10,787 nt of DNA, from assembly GCA_012728775.1 (NCBI GenBank), contig JAAYEN010000177.1, positions 1-10,787 on the forward strand, read 5' to 3'. The notes beneath the pieces are model-generated. The model was not told the DNA's origin and did not search any database. It was given only the letters and a program-made list of their open reading frames with translations. Source of the stretch: Tissierellia bacterium. Its GTDB lineage: Bacteria; Bacillota_A; Clostridia; Tissierellales; Peptoniphilaceae. Positions 1 to 6,478 of the stretch are shown here, piece after piece (positions within the stretch are counted from its first letter, which is position 1; each line of letters opens with the position of its first letter). The position numbers and the translations under genes are program-made.

Positions 1-1
1 A

Positions 2-346
2 AAAACTATAAAAATGTCAGAAGGTTACGCAGAAGGTGAAGTTACAATAAAACCAGAACATTACAACTCCCAAGGCATTCTCCATGGAGGACTGCTATTT
101 TCAACGGCCGATACGATAGGAGGCTCTGCAGCTAGAACCTACGGAAAACAAGTAGTAACTGTAAATGCCAATATGGAATATTTAGCAGCAGGAGAAAATG
201 TAGAAACCCTTTACGCTTATGCTAAAGTTTTGCAACATGGAAATAGAATTTCCAGATACCACGTTGAACTTTATGACCAAACAAAAAAGCTCCTAGCTAT
301 AGGAAACTTCACTTATTATAGCTCTGGAATGGATATAAACGTTTAA
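2..346 (+). CDS. PaaI-like hotdog-fold thioesterase, 5' end cut by window
   Basis: This is the C-terminal part of a single-domain hotdog protein of the PaaI/YigI type, which typically hydrolyses acyl- or aryl-CoA thioesters in the cytoplasm. The reading frame is open to the first base of the window. The Met codon at 14 lies inside the normal N-terminal strand region, and the family usually has roughly 25-30 more residues upstream, so the true start is probably outside. Counting from that Met, the family signature runs from about residue 18 to 35: Asn18, then His-Gly-Gly at 24-26, then Ala-Asp-Thr with Asp33 at the position of the PaaI catalytic Asp. The rest is a beta-rich C-terminal half with the usual ending. 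The gene ends in TAA and is followed at once by a terminator, so it belongs to an upstream unit. A functional link to the operon downstream is not evident. The fold call is solid; the substrate is unknown. Confidence 0.85.
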   Translation, partial: KTIKMSEGYAEGEVTIKPEHYNSQGILHGGLLFSTADTIGGSAARTYGKQVVTVNANMEYLAAGENVETLYAYAKVLQHGNRISRYHVELYDQTKKLLAIGNFTYYSSGMDINV

Positions 347-358
347 ATAATTGACAAC

Positions 359-397
359 AAAGCAGGTTTAAAATAAAAATAACCTGTTTTTATTTTT
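359..397 (+). terminator. Rho-independent terminator after the thioesterase gene
   Basis: CAGGTT (363-368) pairs with AACCTG (381-386). The stem is extended outward by A-U and G-U pairs (359-362 with 387-390). The loop is 12 nt and A-rich, and the 3' arm runs into a T-rich tract to about 397. It starts about a dozen bases after the thioesterase stop codon and separates that gene from the regulator. Confidence 0.8.
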
Positions 398-483
398 TAT
401 ATTATTAAAGATAATTGCGAGATAACTGTTTTGGAGATAATAATCACAAAATTGAACCCCTTTTAAGATTTTTATTTATGATG

Positions 484-489
484 TATAAT
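484..489 (+). promoter_or_regulatory. Probable -10 box of the GntR-type regulator
   Basis: A perfect TATAAT is followed 34 bases later by the preferred ATG of the regulator. The matching -35 region at the usual spacing is weak (TTTTAA at 461-466). A better hexamer, TTGAAC at 452-457, is too far away at 26 bp. Transcription would begin near 496, which argues against translation from the TTG at 497. Confidence 0.5.
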
Positions 490-513
490 TAAAACGTTGA
501 AACAAATTGATTT

Positions 514-517
514 GGAG
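514..517 (+). promoter_or_regulatory. Ribosome binding site that sets the regulator start
   Basis: GGAG lies 6 bases before the ATG at 524. No comparable site precedes the in-frame TTG at 497. Together with the -10 box position, this favours ATG 524 as the start of the regulator. Confidence 0.65.
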
Positions 518-523
518 CATATT

Positions 524-1168
524 ATGAAACTTACAAAAGAAAGCCTTAAAGACAAGGTTTATAATTTAATAAAAGAAAGAATATTTAAAAAAGAATACCA
601 TCTCAACGAGACTTTAGTTATAGCAAGACTGACAGAAGAACTTCAAGTTAGCAACTCCCCTATTAGAGAAGCCCTATCCCACCTTTCTTCGGAAGGATTG
701 GTTAATTTTGAAGGTAGCTCAAAATATAAAGTCGTAAACTTATCAGAAGAAAAATTAATCGAAATAAATGAAGCAGTTTTAATATTACTTAATGGAGGAT
801 TTGAAACTTGTCTGGAAGAAAATAAGACAGAACTATTAGTCCAACTGTTAGATTCGGCATATCAAGAACATAAAAAAATATATGATAATGACGAAGAATT
901 TGACTACAAGTATATAGAAACCTCTTTGAATTTCGATAGACAAATAGTCGTAGCTTCTGGGAATACTTGTTTAATAAATTTATTTGAATATATGTTTCCA
1001 ATGCTTGTTTTAGCCTCTGTTTATAACAAAAAAACTTATAAAGAAAAGCATATGGAAGAGCATAGTATGATTTTACAATCCGTAAAAGATAAAGATCCAG
1101 ATAGGACTAGAGAATTACTTAAATTGCATTTTTATAAAGATCTTACATCGATGAATTTCGATATTTAA
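524..1168 (+). CDS. GntR-family transcriptional regulator, FCD-type
   Basis: This 214-residue protein has the two-domain plan of FadR/FCD-type GntR regulators. The N-terminal winged helix-turn-helix covers about residues 5-72, with a typical recognition segment at 40-60 (Val-Ser-Asn-Ser-Pro-Ile-Arg-Glu-Ala-Leu). The all-helical effector domain covers about 76-210 and includes an Ala-Ser-Gly-Asn motif at 144-147 and a Glu-His at 179-180. Such proteins usually repress a neighbouring catabolic operon until a small carboxylate or pathway intermediate binds. Two of the usual FCD metal ligands seem changed: the Asp and His of the helix before Ser-Gly-Asn align with Ser134 and Asp138, whereas His180 and His202 remain. 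The start is ATG 524, with GGAG 6 nt upstream; an in-frame TTG at 497 is the alternative. The gene lies directly upstream of an operon whose promoter carries a GT..AC-type palindrome, so it is the likely local regulator (inference). Confidence 0.85.
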   Translation: MKLTKESLKDKVYNLIKERIFKKEYHLNETLVIARLTEELQVSNSPIREALSHLSSEGLVNFEGSSKYKVVNLSEEKLIEINEAVLILLNGGFETCLEENKTELLVQLLDSAYQEHKKIYDNDEEFDYKYIETSLNFDRQIVVASGNTCLINLFEYMFPMLVLASVYNKKTYKEKHMEEHSMILQSVKDKDPDRTRELLKLHFYKDLTSMNFDI

Positions 1169-1221
1169 TATTTTAACTGACTGACAATGGTCTCCGACCT
1201 TCATAAGCCTTGATCACTTTG

Positions 1222-1258
1222 AGTTAATGGACAATAAACGTTCATTAACTATTTTTTT
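1222..1258 (+). terminator. Strong rho-independent terminator after the regulator gene
   Basis: The arms 1222-1232 and 1240-1250 are complementary over 11 positions with one G-U pair. They enclose a 7-nt loop and are followed by seven T residues at 1252-1258. The hairpin insulates the regulator from the operon promoter just downstream. Confidence 0.85.
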
Positions 1259-1273
1259 ATTAATGAACTTATA

Positions 1274-1303
1274 TTGACAAAAAAAATGAAAGAGTAGTAA
1301 AAT
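1274..1303 (+). promoter_or_regulatory. Sigma-A-type promoter of the molybdenum hydroxylase / lyase operon
   Basis: A perfect TTGACA at 1274-1279 and TAAAAT at 1298-1303 (5 of 6 to consensus) are separated by 18 bp of A-rich DNA. The predicted start point is near 1310, giving a leader of about 50 nt before the GTG at 1361. It is the only convincing promoter in the window upstream of the eight-gene run. Confidence 0.8.
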
Positions 1304-1313
1304 CAAATTATCA

Positions 1314-1331
1314 ATCGTGCACGATGCACGA
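1314..1331 (+). promoter_or_regulatory. Overlapping palindromes, probable repressor operator
   Basis: ATCGTGCACGAT at 1314-1325 is a perfect 12-bp palindrome. It overlaps a second perfect inverted repeat, TCGTGCA-CGA-TGCACGA, at 1315-1331. The element is GC-rich in a very AT-rich leader and lies just downstream of the predicted transcription start, where a bound repressor would block initiation. The core has the GT..AC arrangement seen in many GntR-family operators. The GntR/FCD protein encoded upstream is the obvious candidate to bind it (inference). Confidence 0.7.
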
Positions 1332-1349
1332 ACAATATTTAATATCATT

Positions 1350-1355
1350 AGGGGG
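1350..1355 (+). promoter_or_regulatory. Ribosome binding site fixing a GTG start
   Basis: AGGGGG lies 5 bases before the GTG at 1361. The ATG at 1359, in another frame, is followed at once by TGA, so the GTG is the usable start for the 2Fe-2S subunit. Confidence 0.75.
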
Positions 1356-1360
1356 ATAAT

Positions 1361-1822
1361 GTGAATATCAGTGCAGTTATAAACGGGAAAACAATTTCAA
1401 GGGATATCCAAGATGATATACGCTTAATAGATTTCTTAAGAGAAGACTTAGGATTAACTGGAACGAAAGAGGGTTGTTCTGAGGGAGAGTGTGGAGCTTG
1501 TACTGTTATCATGAATGGGAAAGCCGTAACATCTTGTACAGTTTTAGCAGGCCAAATTGATGGATGTGAAATCATTACTGTAGAAGGCCTTGAAGAAAAT
1601 GGAGAGTTAGACATTTTACAAGAAAAATTTATCGAAAAGGGAGCAATACAATGCGGATATTGTACACCTGGTTTTCTAATGAGTGCAAAGGCTTTACTAA
1701 TGGAGAATAAAGATCCTACCATTGACGAAATAAAACGTGCTATCGAAGGAAATTTGTGCAGATGTACAGGATATATAAAAATTATTGAAGCTATAGATGC
1801 TGCTGCGAAGGAGATGAGATAA
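1361..1822 (+). CDS. Molybdenum hydroxylase small subunit, two 2Fe-2S clusters
   Basis: This 153-residue protein is the iron-sulfur electron-transfer subunit of a xanthine dehydrogenase-family enzyme. The N-terminal plant-ferredoxin-like domain holds Cys39, Cys44, Cys47 and Cys59 (Cys-x4-Cys-x2-Cys-x11-Cys). The helical [2Fe-2S]-binding domain holds Cys98 and Cys101, in the Gln-Cys-Gly-Tyr-Cys-Thr-Pro-Gly motif, and Cys133 and Cys135, in Cys-Arg-Cys-Thr-Gly-Tyr. All eight ligands are present and the length is normal, so it should be functional. It would carry electrons from the molybdenum centre to the FAD subunit. The start is GTG with a strong AGGGGG site. The stop codon overlaps the next start by one base, so the two are translationally coupled. 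The family is certain, but this subunit does not reveal the enzyme's substrate. Confidence 0.97.
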   Translation: MNISAVINGKTISRDIQDDIRLIDFLREDLGLTGTKEGCSEGECGACTVIMNGKAVTSCTVLAGQIDGCEIITVEGLEENGELDILQEKFIEKGAIQCGYCTPGFLMSAKALLMENKDPTIDEIKRAIEGNLCRCTGYIKIIEAIDAAAKEMR

Positions 1823-2664
1823 TGTTTTATTCGCCACATTCTAGAGAAGAATTAATAAAAATTTTAGCCGGTAATTTAGATAATACATATTTTATAGCCG
1901 GTGGCACAGATTTAATATTACATATTAACAATCACAAATTAACAGATTATCATATTGTGGATCTGACAAAATTAAATGAATTTCACTATATTCGTGAAGA
2001 TGATGAAAAGTTATACATTGGAGCATTGACCACTATGACTGAAATTTGCGAAAGTGAAATTATTTATAAAGATTTTAGATCCGTTTATCAAGCTGCATAT
2101 GAATTAGGCTCTGAACTAATTAGAAACCGAGCTACAATTGGCGGTAATATAGCAAACGCTAGTCAATGTGCAGATGTTTTATTAGCATGTTTTTCTTTCG
2201 ATGCAAATATCAAAATTTTAAACAAAAATAATGAAGAAAAAATTATCCCCATATCAGAATTAGTAACAGGTAGAAATCAAACTATTCTAAATCCTGACGA
2301 TATTATTATAGAAATTATTTTAGAAAAATCTAAAGAAATTAGCTCCTTCAGAAAGGTAGGCTCTAGAAAGGCAGTTACTATATCAAAATTAAACTGTTCA
2401 GCAGTATTACTTGTTGAAGAAGATATTATAAAAAAAGCCAATATATTTCTAGGCTCCGTGGGAACAAAAGCCAGTAAAGCTGAAATTTTAGAAAAAGAAT
2501 TCTTAGGAAAGAAGTTGTCTGAATTAAATTTAAATAATTTGCAAAAAGCTGCATTTGAAGAAGTGGAAAAAGCTATACCTACTAGGGATTCTAAATATTA
2601 TAAAAGGGTTGCCGTACAGGGATTAATAGAGAATATATATGAGGATTTGGTAAATTATGAATAA
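1822..2664 (+). CDS. Molybdenum hydroxylase FAD-binding medium subunit
   Basis: This 280-residue protein matches the FAD subunit of three-part molybdenum hydroxylases. The FAD-binding PCMH-like domain runs from about residue 1 to 170. It contains the Ala-Gly-Gly-Thr-Asp loop (26-30) and the Thr-Ile-Gly-Gly-Asn-Ile-Ala-Asn-Ala-Ser motif (105-114), both of which contact FAD. The C-terminal CO-dehydrogenase-flavoprotein-like domain follows to about 275. There is no cysteine-rich 4Fe-4S insertion of the kind in 4-hydroxybenzoyl-CoA reductase, because its Cys residues are scattered. It would pass electrons from the 2Fe-2S subunit to an external acceptor such as NAD+ or another carrier. Its ATG overlaps the previous stop by 1 bp and its end overlaps the next gene by 8 bp, so the three subunits should be made in step. 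Confidence 0.95.
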   Translation: MFYSPHSREELIKILAGNLDNTYFIAGGTDLILHINNHKLTDYHIVDLTKLNEFHYIREDDEKLYIGALTTMTEICESEIIYKDFRSVYQAAYELGSELIRNRATIGGNIANASQCADVLLACFSFDANIKILNKNNEEKIIPISELVTGRNQTILNPDDIIIEIILEKSKEISSFRKVGSRKAVTISKLNCSAVLLVEEDIIKKANIFLGSVGTKASKAEILEKEFLGKKLSELNLNNLQKAAFEEVEKAIPTRDSKYYKRVAVQGLIENIYEDLVNYE

Positions 2665-4912
2665 ATATAAATATGTAGGTAAAAGAGTTATTAGAAAAGA
2701 CTCAAGACCGAGAGCAACGGGTGAGACTAAATATGTCGAAGATATTAAAAGACATAATATGTTATACGGAAAATTTATCTTAAGTGAAAAAGCCCATGCA
2801 GATGTGACCTTCGATTTTGAAGAAGCTTTAAAAACAGAAGGAATTTATAAAATATTGACTCATAAAGACGTTCCAAAAGTTACATACAATTCCATGGAGT
2901 GGTTTGCAGGAGTAGAGGGCCATAAGGATGAATACGTAATTAATGATAGGGCTAGATTCGTTGGAGATAGAATAGCTTTAGTTTTAGGTGAATCTAAATA
3001 CTCTGTAGAAAAAGCAATAAAAAAAATAAAAGTTATCTACAAAGAATTGCCAGTTGTTATAGGATTTGAATCGGCAGAAAAAGATGAAGTTATTATAAAA
3101 GGCGATACTAATTTAGCTTGTGTAAAGGTATTTAAAAGCGGAGATTGGGAATCAGCATTTGAAGATGCGGATTTAATAATTACCGACAGAGGCATTACTC
3201 CTAGAACACATCATTTAGCTATAGAGAATTATTCAGCCTTAGGAGAAGTAGATGAATTTGGAAATTTAGTAGTTTCCAGTGGAAGTCAAATAGTATTTGC
3301 CATACAAAGACATCTTTCTAGAATTTTGAATATCCCATATAACCAAGTTAGAGTAATAAAAGCTAACTTGGGAGGTTCCTTTGGTGGAAAGCAACAACCA
3401 GTTTTAGAATTAGCAGCAGGCTTTGTAGCTTGGAGCGAGAAGCGTCCAGTTATGATTTACATGGATAGAAAGCAAAGCATGGTTGGAGTAGTAGCTAGAA
3501 CTAGCATGGACATTGAAGTTTCAACAGCAGTAAAAAAAGATGGAACTATTTTAGGAAGGTATGTAAATGCAAAGTTAGATGGCGGAGCATACGACACAAA
3601 CAATAGAACTCTCTTAGGAGCATCTGCGAAGAAATTATTTAGACTGTATAAAATCAAAGATCAATATTATAACGGAAAATCATACTATACGAATGCTACT
3701 CCATCAGGAGCTACGAGAGCGTACGGTGGACCACAAATACACGCAATTACAGAAATAAATATTACAAATGCAGCCATTAAACTGGGAATGGATCCATGTG
3801 AACTTAGATTAAAAAATCTAATTGATGAGTATGACGAAGATCCATCAGGAGGTCCAAATCTAGGAAAAGCTGGCATAAAACAATGTATTATCAAAGGTAT
3901 GGAAAAGTTTGATTGGAAAAATAAATACAATCACATCAGAGAAAAAAATGACGATAGATATTCCTACGGAGTTGGAGTAGCTTGTGCAACTCATGGTAGT
4001 GGTTATTATGGAGCGTATCCAGACTTTGTAAATATCGAAATGGATCTCTCAAGAAATGGAGATGTTTTTTGTAAAGTAAGTGCCCATGAACAAGGATGCG
4101 GAACCATAACGACATTAGAACAAATGGCAGCGGAGACATTAGATCTTGATGTTTCTAAAGTGAGAGTAACAGAAGCAGATACATTTATAACGCCTTATGA
4201 TGCAGCAGGAACCCAAGCTAGTAGAGTAACTTATGTACTAGGAGGAGCGATAAAAGAAGCCGGAGAATTATTAATAGAAAAACTTTTTGACACTTTGAAT
4301 ACTGTAGAAGAAATTGAATATAAGGATATGTATATCGAAAATGGCGCTGTCAAGATAAAAGACTCTGATAAATCTTATTCCTACGGAGAAATCAGTGCCA
4401 TGAGAGAAAAGTTTATGAGAGATAAAACCACAGTATATGTGGAACATAAACCTAAAGCTAATCCAGCGGCGCTGGCAGCATGTTTTGCAGAAGTGAAAGT
4501 GGATAAAAAGACTGGATTGGTGGAGATAATAAATTTCTTGTCCGCCCATGACATAGGAAAAGCAATTAATCCACTATTAGTCGAAGGACAAATTCAGGGG
4601 GGATGCCAATTTAGCATAGGAATGGCTCTCTCGGAAGAAATTGAGATAGATAAAAATGGAAACGTGAGAAATATGAGTTTATCAAAATATCATATACTAA
4701 ACTCACAAGATATGCCAAATATAGATATCATATTGGTAGAAACTGATGACGAGACAGGACCTTTTGGTCTAAAAAGTGTAGGGGAAGTAACAGCGGTAGC
4801 ACCTGCGCCAGCAGTTATGAATGCTATAAATCATGCATTGGGAACTAATATGACAATCTATCCAGCAAGTCCTGAAAGAATTATTGAAACATTAGAAAAA
4901 AAGGAGGTATAG
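2657..4912 (+). CDS. Molybdenum hydroxylase large subunit, molybdopterin-binding
   Basis: This 751-residue catalytic subunit belongs to the xanthine dehydrogenase/aldehyde oxidase family. It hydroxylates an electron-poor carbon of a heteroaromatic ring (or an aldehyde) using water as the oxygen source. The N-terminal a/b-hammerhead domain covers about residues 15-125 and two molybdopterin-binding domains follow. Visible signatures are Gln211 (aligned with the Moco-contacting Gln of xanthine dehydrogenase), Gly-Gly-Ser-Phe-Gly-Gly-Lys at 239-245, Ala-Thr-Arg-Ala-Tyr-Gly-Gly at 352-358 with the active-site-type Arg354, and Val-Gly-Glu near the C-terminus with Glu710 at the catalytic base position. 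The residue after Gly-Gly-Lys is Gln246, where purine-oxidising enzymes have a substrate-binding Glu, so plain xanthine dehydrogenase activity is doubtful. Co-transcription with HAL-like genes suggests an imidazole-type substrate (inference). XdhC and YqeC genes downstream would mature its cofactor. Confidence 0.93.
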   Translation: MNKYKYVGKRVIRKDSRPRATGETKYVEDIKRHNMLYGKFILSEKAHADVTFDFEEALKTEGIYKILTHKDVPKVTYNSMEWFAGVEGHKDEYVINDRARFVGDRIALVLGESKYSVEKAIKKIKVIYKELPVVIGFESAEKDEVIIKGDTNLACVKVFKSGDWESAFEDADLIITDRGITPRTHHLAIENYSALGEVDEFGNLVVSSGSQIVFAIQRHLSRILNIPYNQVRVIKANLGGSFGGKQQPVLELAAGFVAWSEKRPVMIYMDRKQSMVGVVARTSMDIEVSTAVKKDGTILGRYVNAKLDGGAYDTNNRTLLGASAKKLFRLYKIKDQYYNGKSYYTNATPSGATRAYGGPQIHAITEINITNAAIKLGMDPCELRLKNLIDEYDEDPSGGPNLGKAGIKQCIIKGMEKFDWKNKYNHIREKNDDRYSYGVGVACATHGSGYYGAYPDFVNIEMDLSRNGDVFCKVSAHEQGCGTITTLEQMAAETLDLDVSKVRVTEADTFITPYDAAGTQASRVTYVLGGAIKEAGELLIEKLFDTLNTVEEIEYKDMYIENGAVKIKDSDKSYSYGEISAMREKFMRDKTTVYVEHKPKANPAALAACFAEVKVDKKTGLVEIINFLSAHDIGKAINPLLVEGQIQGGCQFSIGMALSEEIEIDKNGNVRNMSLSKYHILNSQDMPNIDIILVETDDETGPFGLKSVGEVTAVAPAPAVMNAINHALGTNMTIYPASPERIIETLEKKEV

Positions 4913-4972
4913 TAGATAAGAATAACACGCAATTTTATTCATTTTGAAATTTAATAAGAGTGGAGTGAAATT

Positions 4973-6469
4973 ATGAATTCATTAATTTTAACTGGTGAGC
5001 CAATTCAGCTAGAAGATTTGTACAGTGTGGCATATGCCAATAGATCTGTAGAAATTTCAGAAGAGGCAAAAGAAAATGTCAAAAAAGCTAGACAGATTCT
5101 TTTTGACATGGCAGCAGAAGGTAAACCAGTCTACGGCTTAAACCGTGGAGTAGGATGGAACAAAGATAAAGAATTTGATCAAGATTTTTTTGAAGAGTAT
5201 AACAGAAATCTACTTAACAGCCATTCCCTAGGAGTAGGTCCCTATCATCCTAGTGAACATGTAAGAGCAATTATGCTATTACGACTTAATAAAGCCCTAA
5301 CAGGACATACGGGAATTTCCTTAGATTTATTGTATCATTATAGAGACTTTTTAAACTACGGAATTCATCCAAGAGTCCCTATGAGATCTTCAATAGGAGA
5401 AGGAGACATTACTACCTTATCCCACATAGGTTTAGCATTTATTGGAGAAGAAGATGTAGAGTTTAAAGGCGAAATAATGAACTCTAATAAGGCTATGGAA
5501 GAAGTGGGGCTAAAACCTGCAATTCTAGGACCTAAAGATGGATTAAGTATAGTTTCCAACAATGCCCAAGGCGAAGCCATGACAGCTGTGGTTTTAAAAG
5601 AAATCGAAGAAATTGTAGAAATGTCCAACATAATATTTTGCTTAAGTTTAGAAGGACTAAATGGAGTTATGGAATCCTTCAGAGAAGATGTAAATCAAGC
5701 AAGGGGCATTAGAGGACAAATACAATGCGCAAAAAAATATAGAGAACTATTAGAAGGTAGCTTTTTACATAAACCAGATCCTAATAGAGCTCTCCAAGAT
5801 CCATTAAGTTTTAGATGCGCTCACTCAGTTAATGGTGCAATGTACGATGCCATGGACTATGTGAAAGAACAGTTATTAGTTAGTATGAATACTACAGATG
5901 ACAATCCTTGCATAATAATTGATGAAAATTCATCCTTTGTTAGTGCAAACTTTGAAGTAACTTCTTTGGCTATTGGCGTAGAAATGCTTGCTACTGCATT
6001 AAGTCATTTATCCAAAACTTCATGTTATAGAATGATAAAGCTAGCTGACCCAGCGTTTACTGGACTATCTAAATTCTTAACGCCAAAAGAAGTAACTACA
6101 ATTGCATATGGAACTATTCAAAAGACTTATACATTATTAGATACACAAAACCGAGGCCTTGCTAATCCTTCATCTATGGATTTTTATTCATTAGCAGGCT
6201 CCATAGAAGACCACGCAAGTAACCTGCCATTGGCTTGTTATAAGATATTTCAGATGTTAGATAATATTCGATATATTATTGGAATTGAAGCTATGCACGC
6301 TGTCCAAGCCATAGATTTAAGAGGGAATCATGATTTGGGCGTTGGAACCAAAAAAGCATATGAATTAATTAGAGAAGCAGTGCCATTTTATGACAAAGAC
6401 AGAAATCAATCCAAAGATATTCAAAAGATATACGAATTGATTAAGTCTAAAGAATTACTTCAAAATTAG
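4973..6469 (+). CDS. HAL-superfamily lyase 'A' without MIO triad, possible betaine lyase
   Basis: This 498-residue protein is full length for the histidine/phenylalanine ammonia-lyase superfamily and is collinear with Pseudomonas HAL. The catalytic Tyr is kept as Tyr54 (Tyr-Gly-Leu-Asn-Arg-Gly), as are His84, Arg281 and Glu412 (Ile-Glu-Asp-His). The Ala142-Ser143-Gly144 triad that cyclises to MIO is replaced by Gly142-Glu143-Gly144. The MIO-pocket Asn195 reads Ser, and the second catalytic Tyr (Tyr280 in HAL) reads Leu278. It should therefore not make the MIO electrophile. A MIO-free lyase would need a better leaving group than ammonia, such as trimethylamine, as in ergothionase. The BCCT transporter gene follows after only 9 bp, which fits a trimethylammonium substrate. 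Ergothioneine or hercynine are candidates, but the substrate is unproven and a non-lyase role is possible. The start ATG has GGAGTG 5 nt upstream. Confidence 0.82.
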   Translation: MNSLILTGEPIQLEDLYSVAYANRSVEISEEAKENVKKARQILFDMAAEGKPVYGLNRGVGWNKDKEFDQDFFEEYNRNLLNSHSLGVGPYHPSEHVRAIMLLRLNKALTGHTGISLDLLYHYRDFLNYGIHPRVPMRSSIGEGDITTLSHIGLAFIGEEDVEFKGEIMNSNKAMEEVGLKPAILGPKDGLSIVSNNAQGEAMTAVVLKEIEEIVEMSNIIFCLSLEGLNGVMESFREDVNQARGIRGQIQCAKKYRELLEGSFLHKPDPNRALQDPLSFRCAHSVNGAMYDAMDYVKEQLLVSMNTTDDNPCIIIDENSSFVSANFEVTSLAIGVEMLATALSHLSKTSCYRMIKLADPAFTGLSKFLTPKEVTTIAYGTIQKTYTLLDTQNRGLANPSSMDFYSLAGSIEDHASNLPLACYKIFQMLDNIRYIIGIEAMHAVQAIDLRGNHDLGVGTKKAYELIREAVPFYDKDRNQSKDIQKIYELIKSKELLQN

Positions 6470-6478
6470 GAGGATATT

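Noticed and set aside
410..440. Three GATAA copies (two as GAGATAA) before the regulator, as a possible binding site
   Set aside because: The copies are unevenly spaced, short and expected by chance in such AT-rich DNA, with no dyad symmetry.
497..523. TTG at 497 as the start of the GntR regulator, adding nine residues
   Set aside because: It has no Shine-Dalgarno site and would lie at the predicted transcription start. ATG 524 has GGAG 6 nt upstream and gives the usual N-terminus for the family.
1348..1839. Long open frame on the minus strand opposite the 2Fe-2S subunit
   Set aside because: It mirrors a certain gene with all eight cluster cysteines, has no recognisable domain, and arises from codon composition on the opposite strand.
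1822..2664. 4-hydroxybenzoyl-CoA reductase-type FAD subunit
   Set aside because: The cysteine-rich 4Fe-4S insertion typical of that subunit is absent.
4901..4907. Perfect AAGGAGG at the end of the large-subunit gene
   Set aside because: No start codon lies at usable distance. It encodes the C-terminal Lys-Lys-Glu-Val, and lyase A has its own GGAGTG site.
4913..4972. Possible internal promoter or terminator between the hydroxylase and lyase A
   Set aside because: The 60-bp gap is AT-rich, but no paired -35/-10 hexamers and no stable hairpin are visible. Read-through is the simpler reading.
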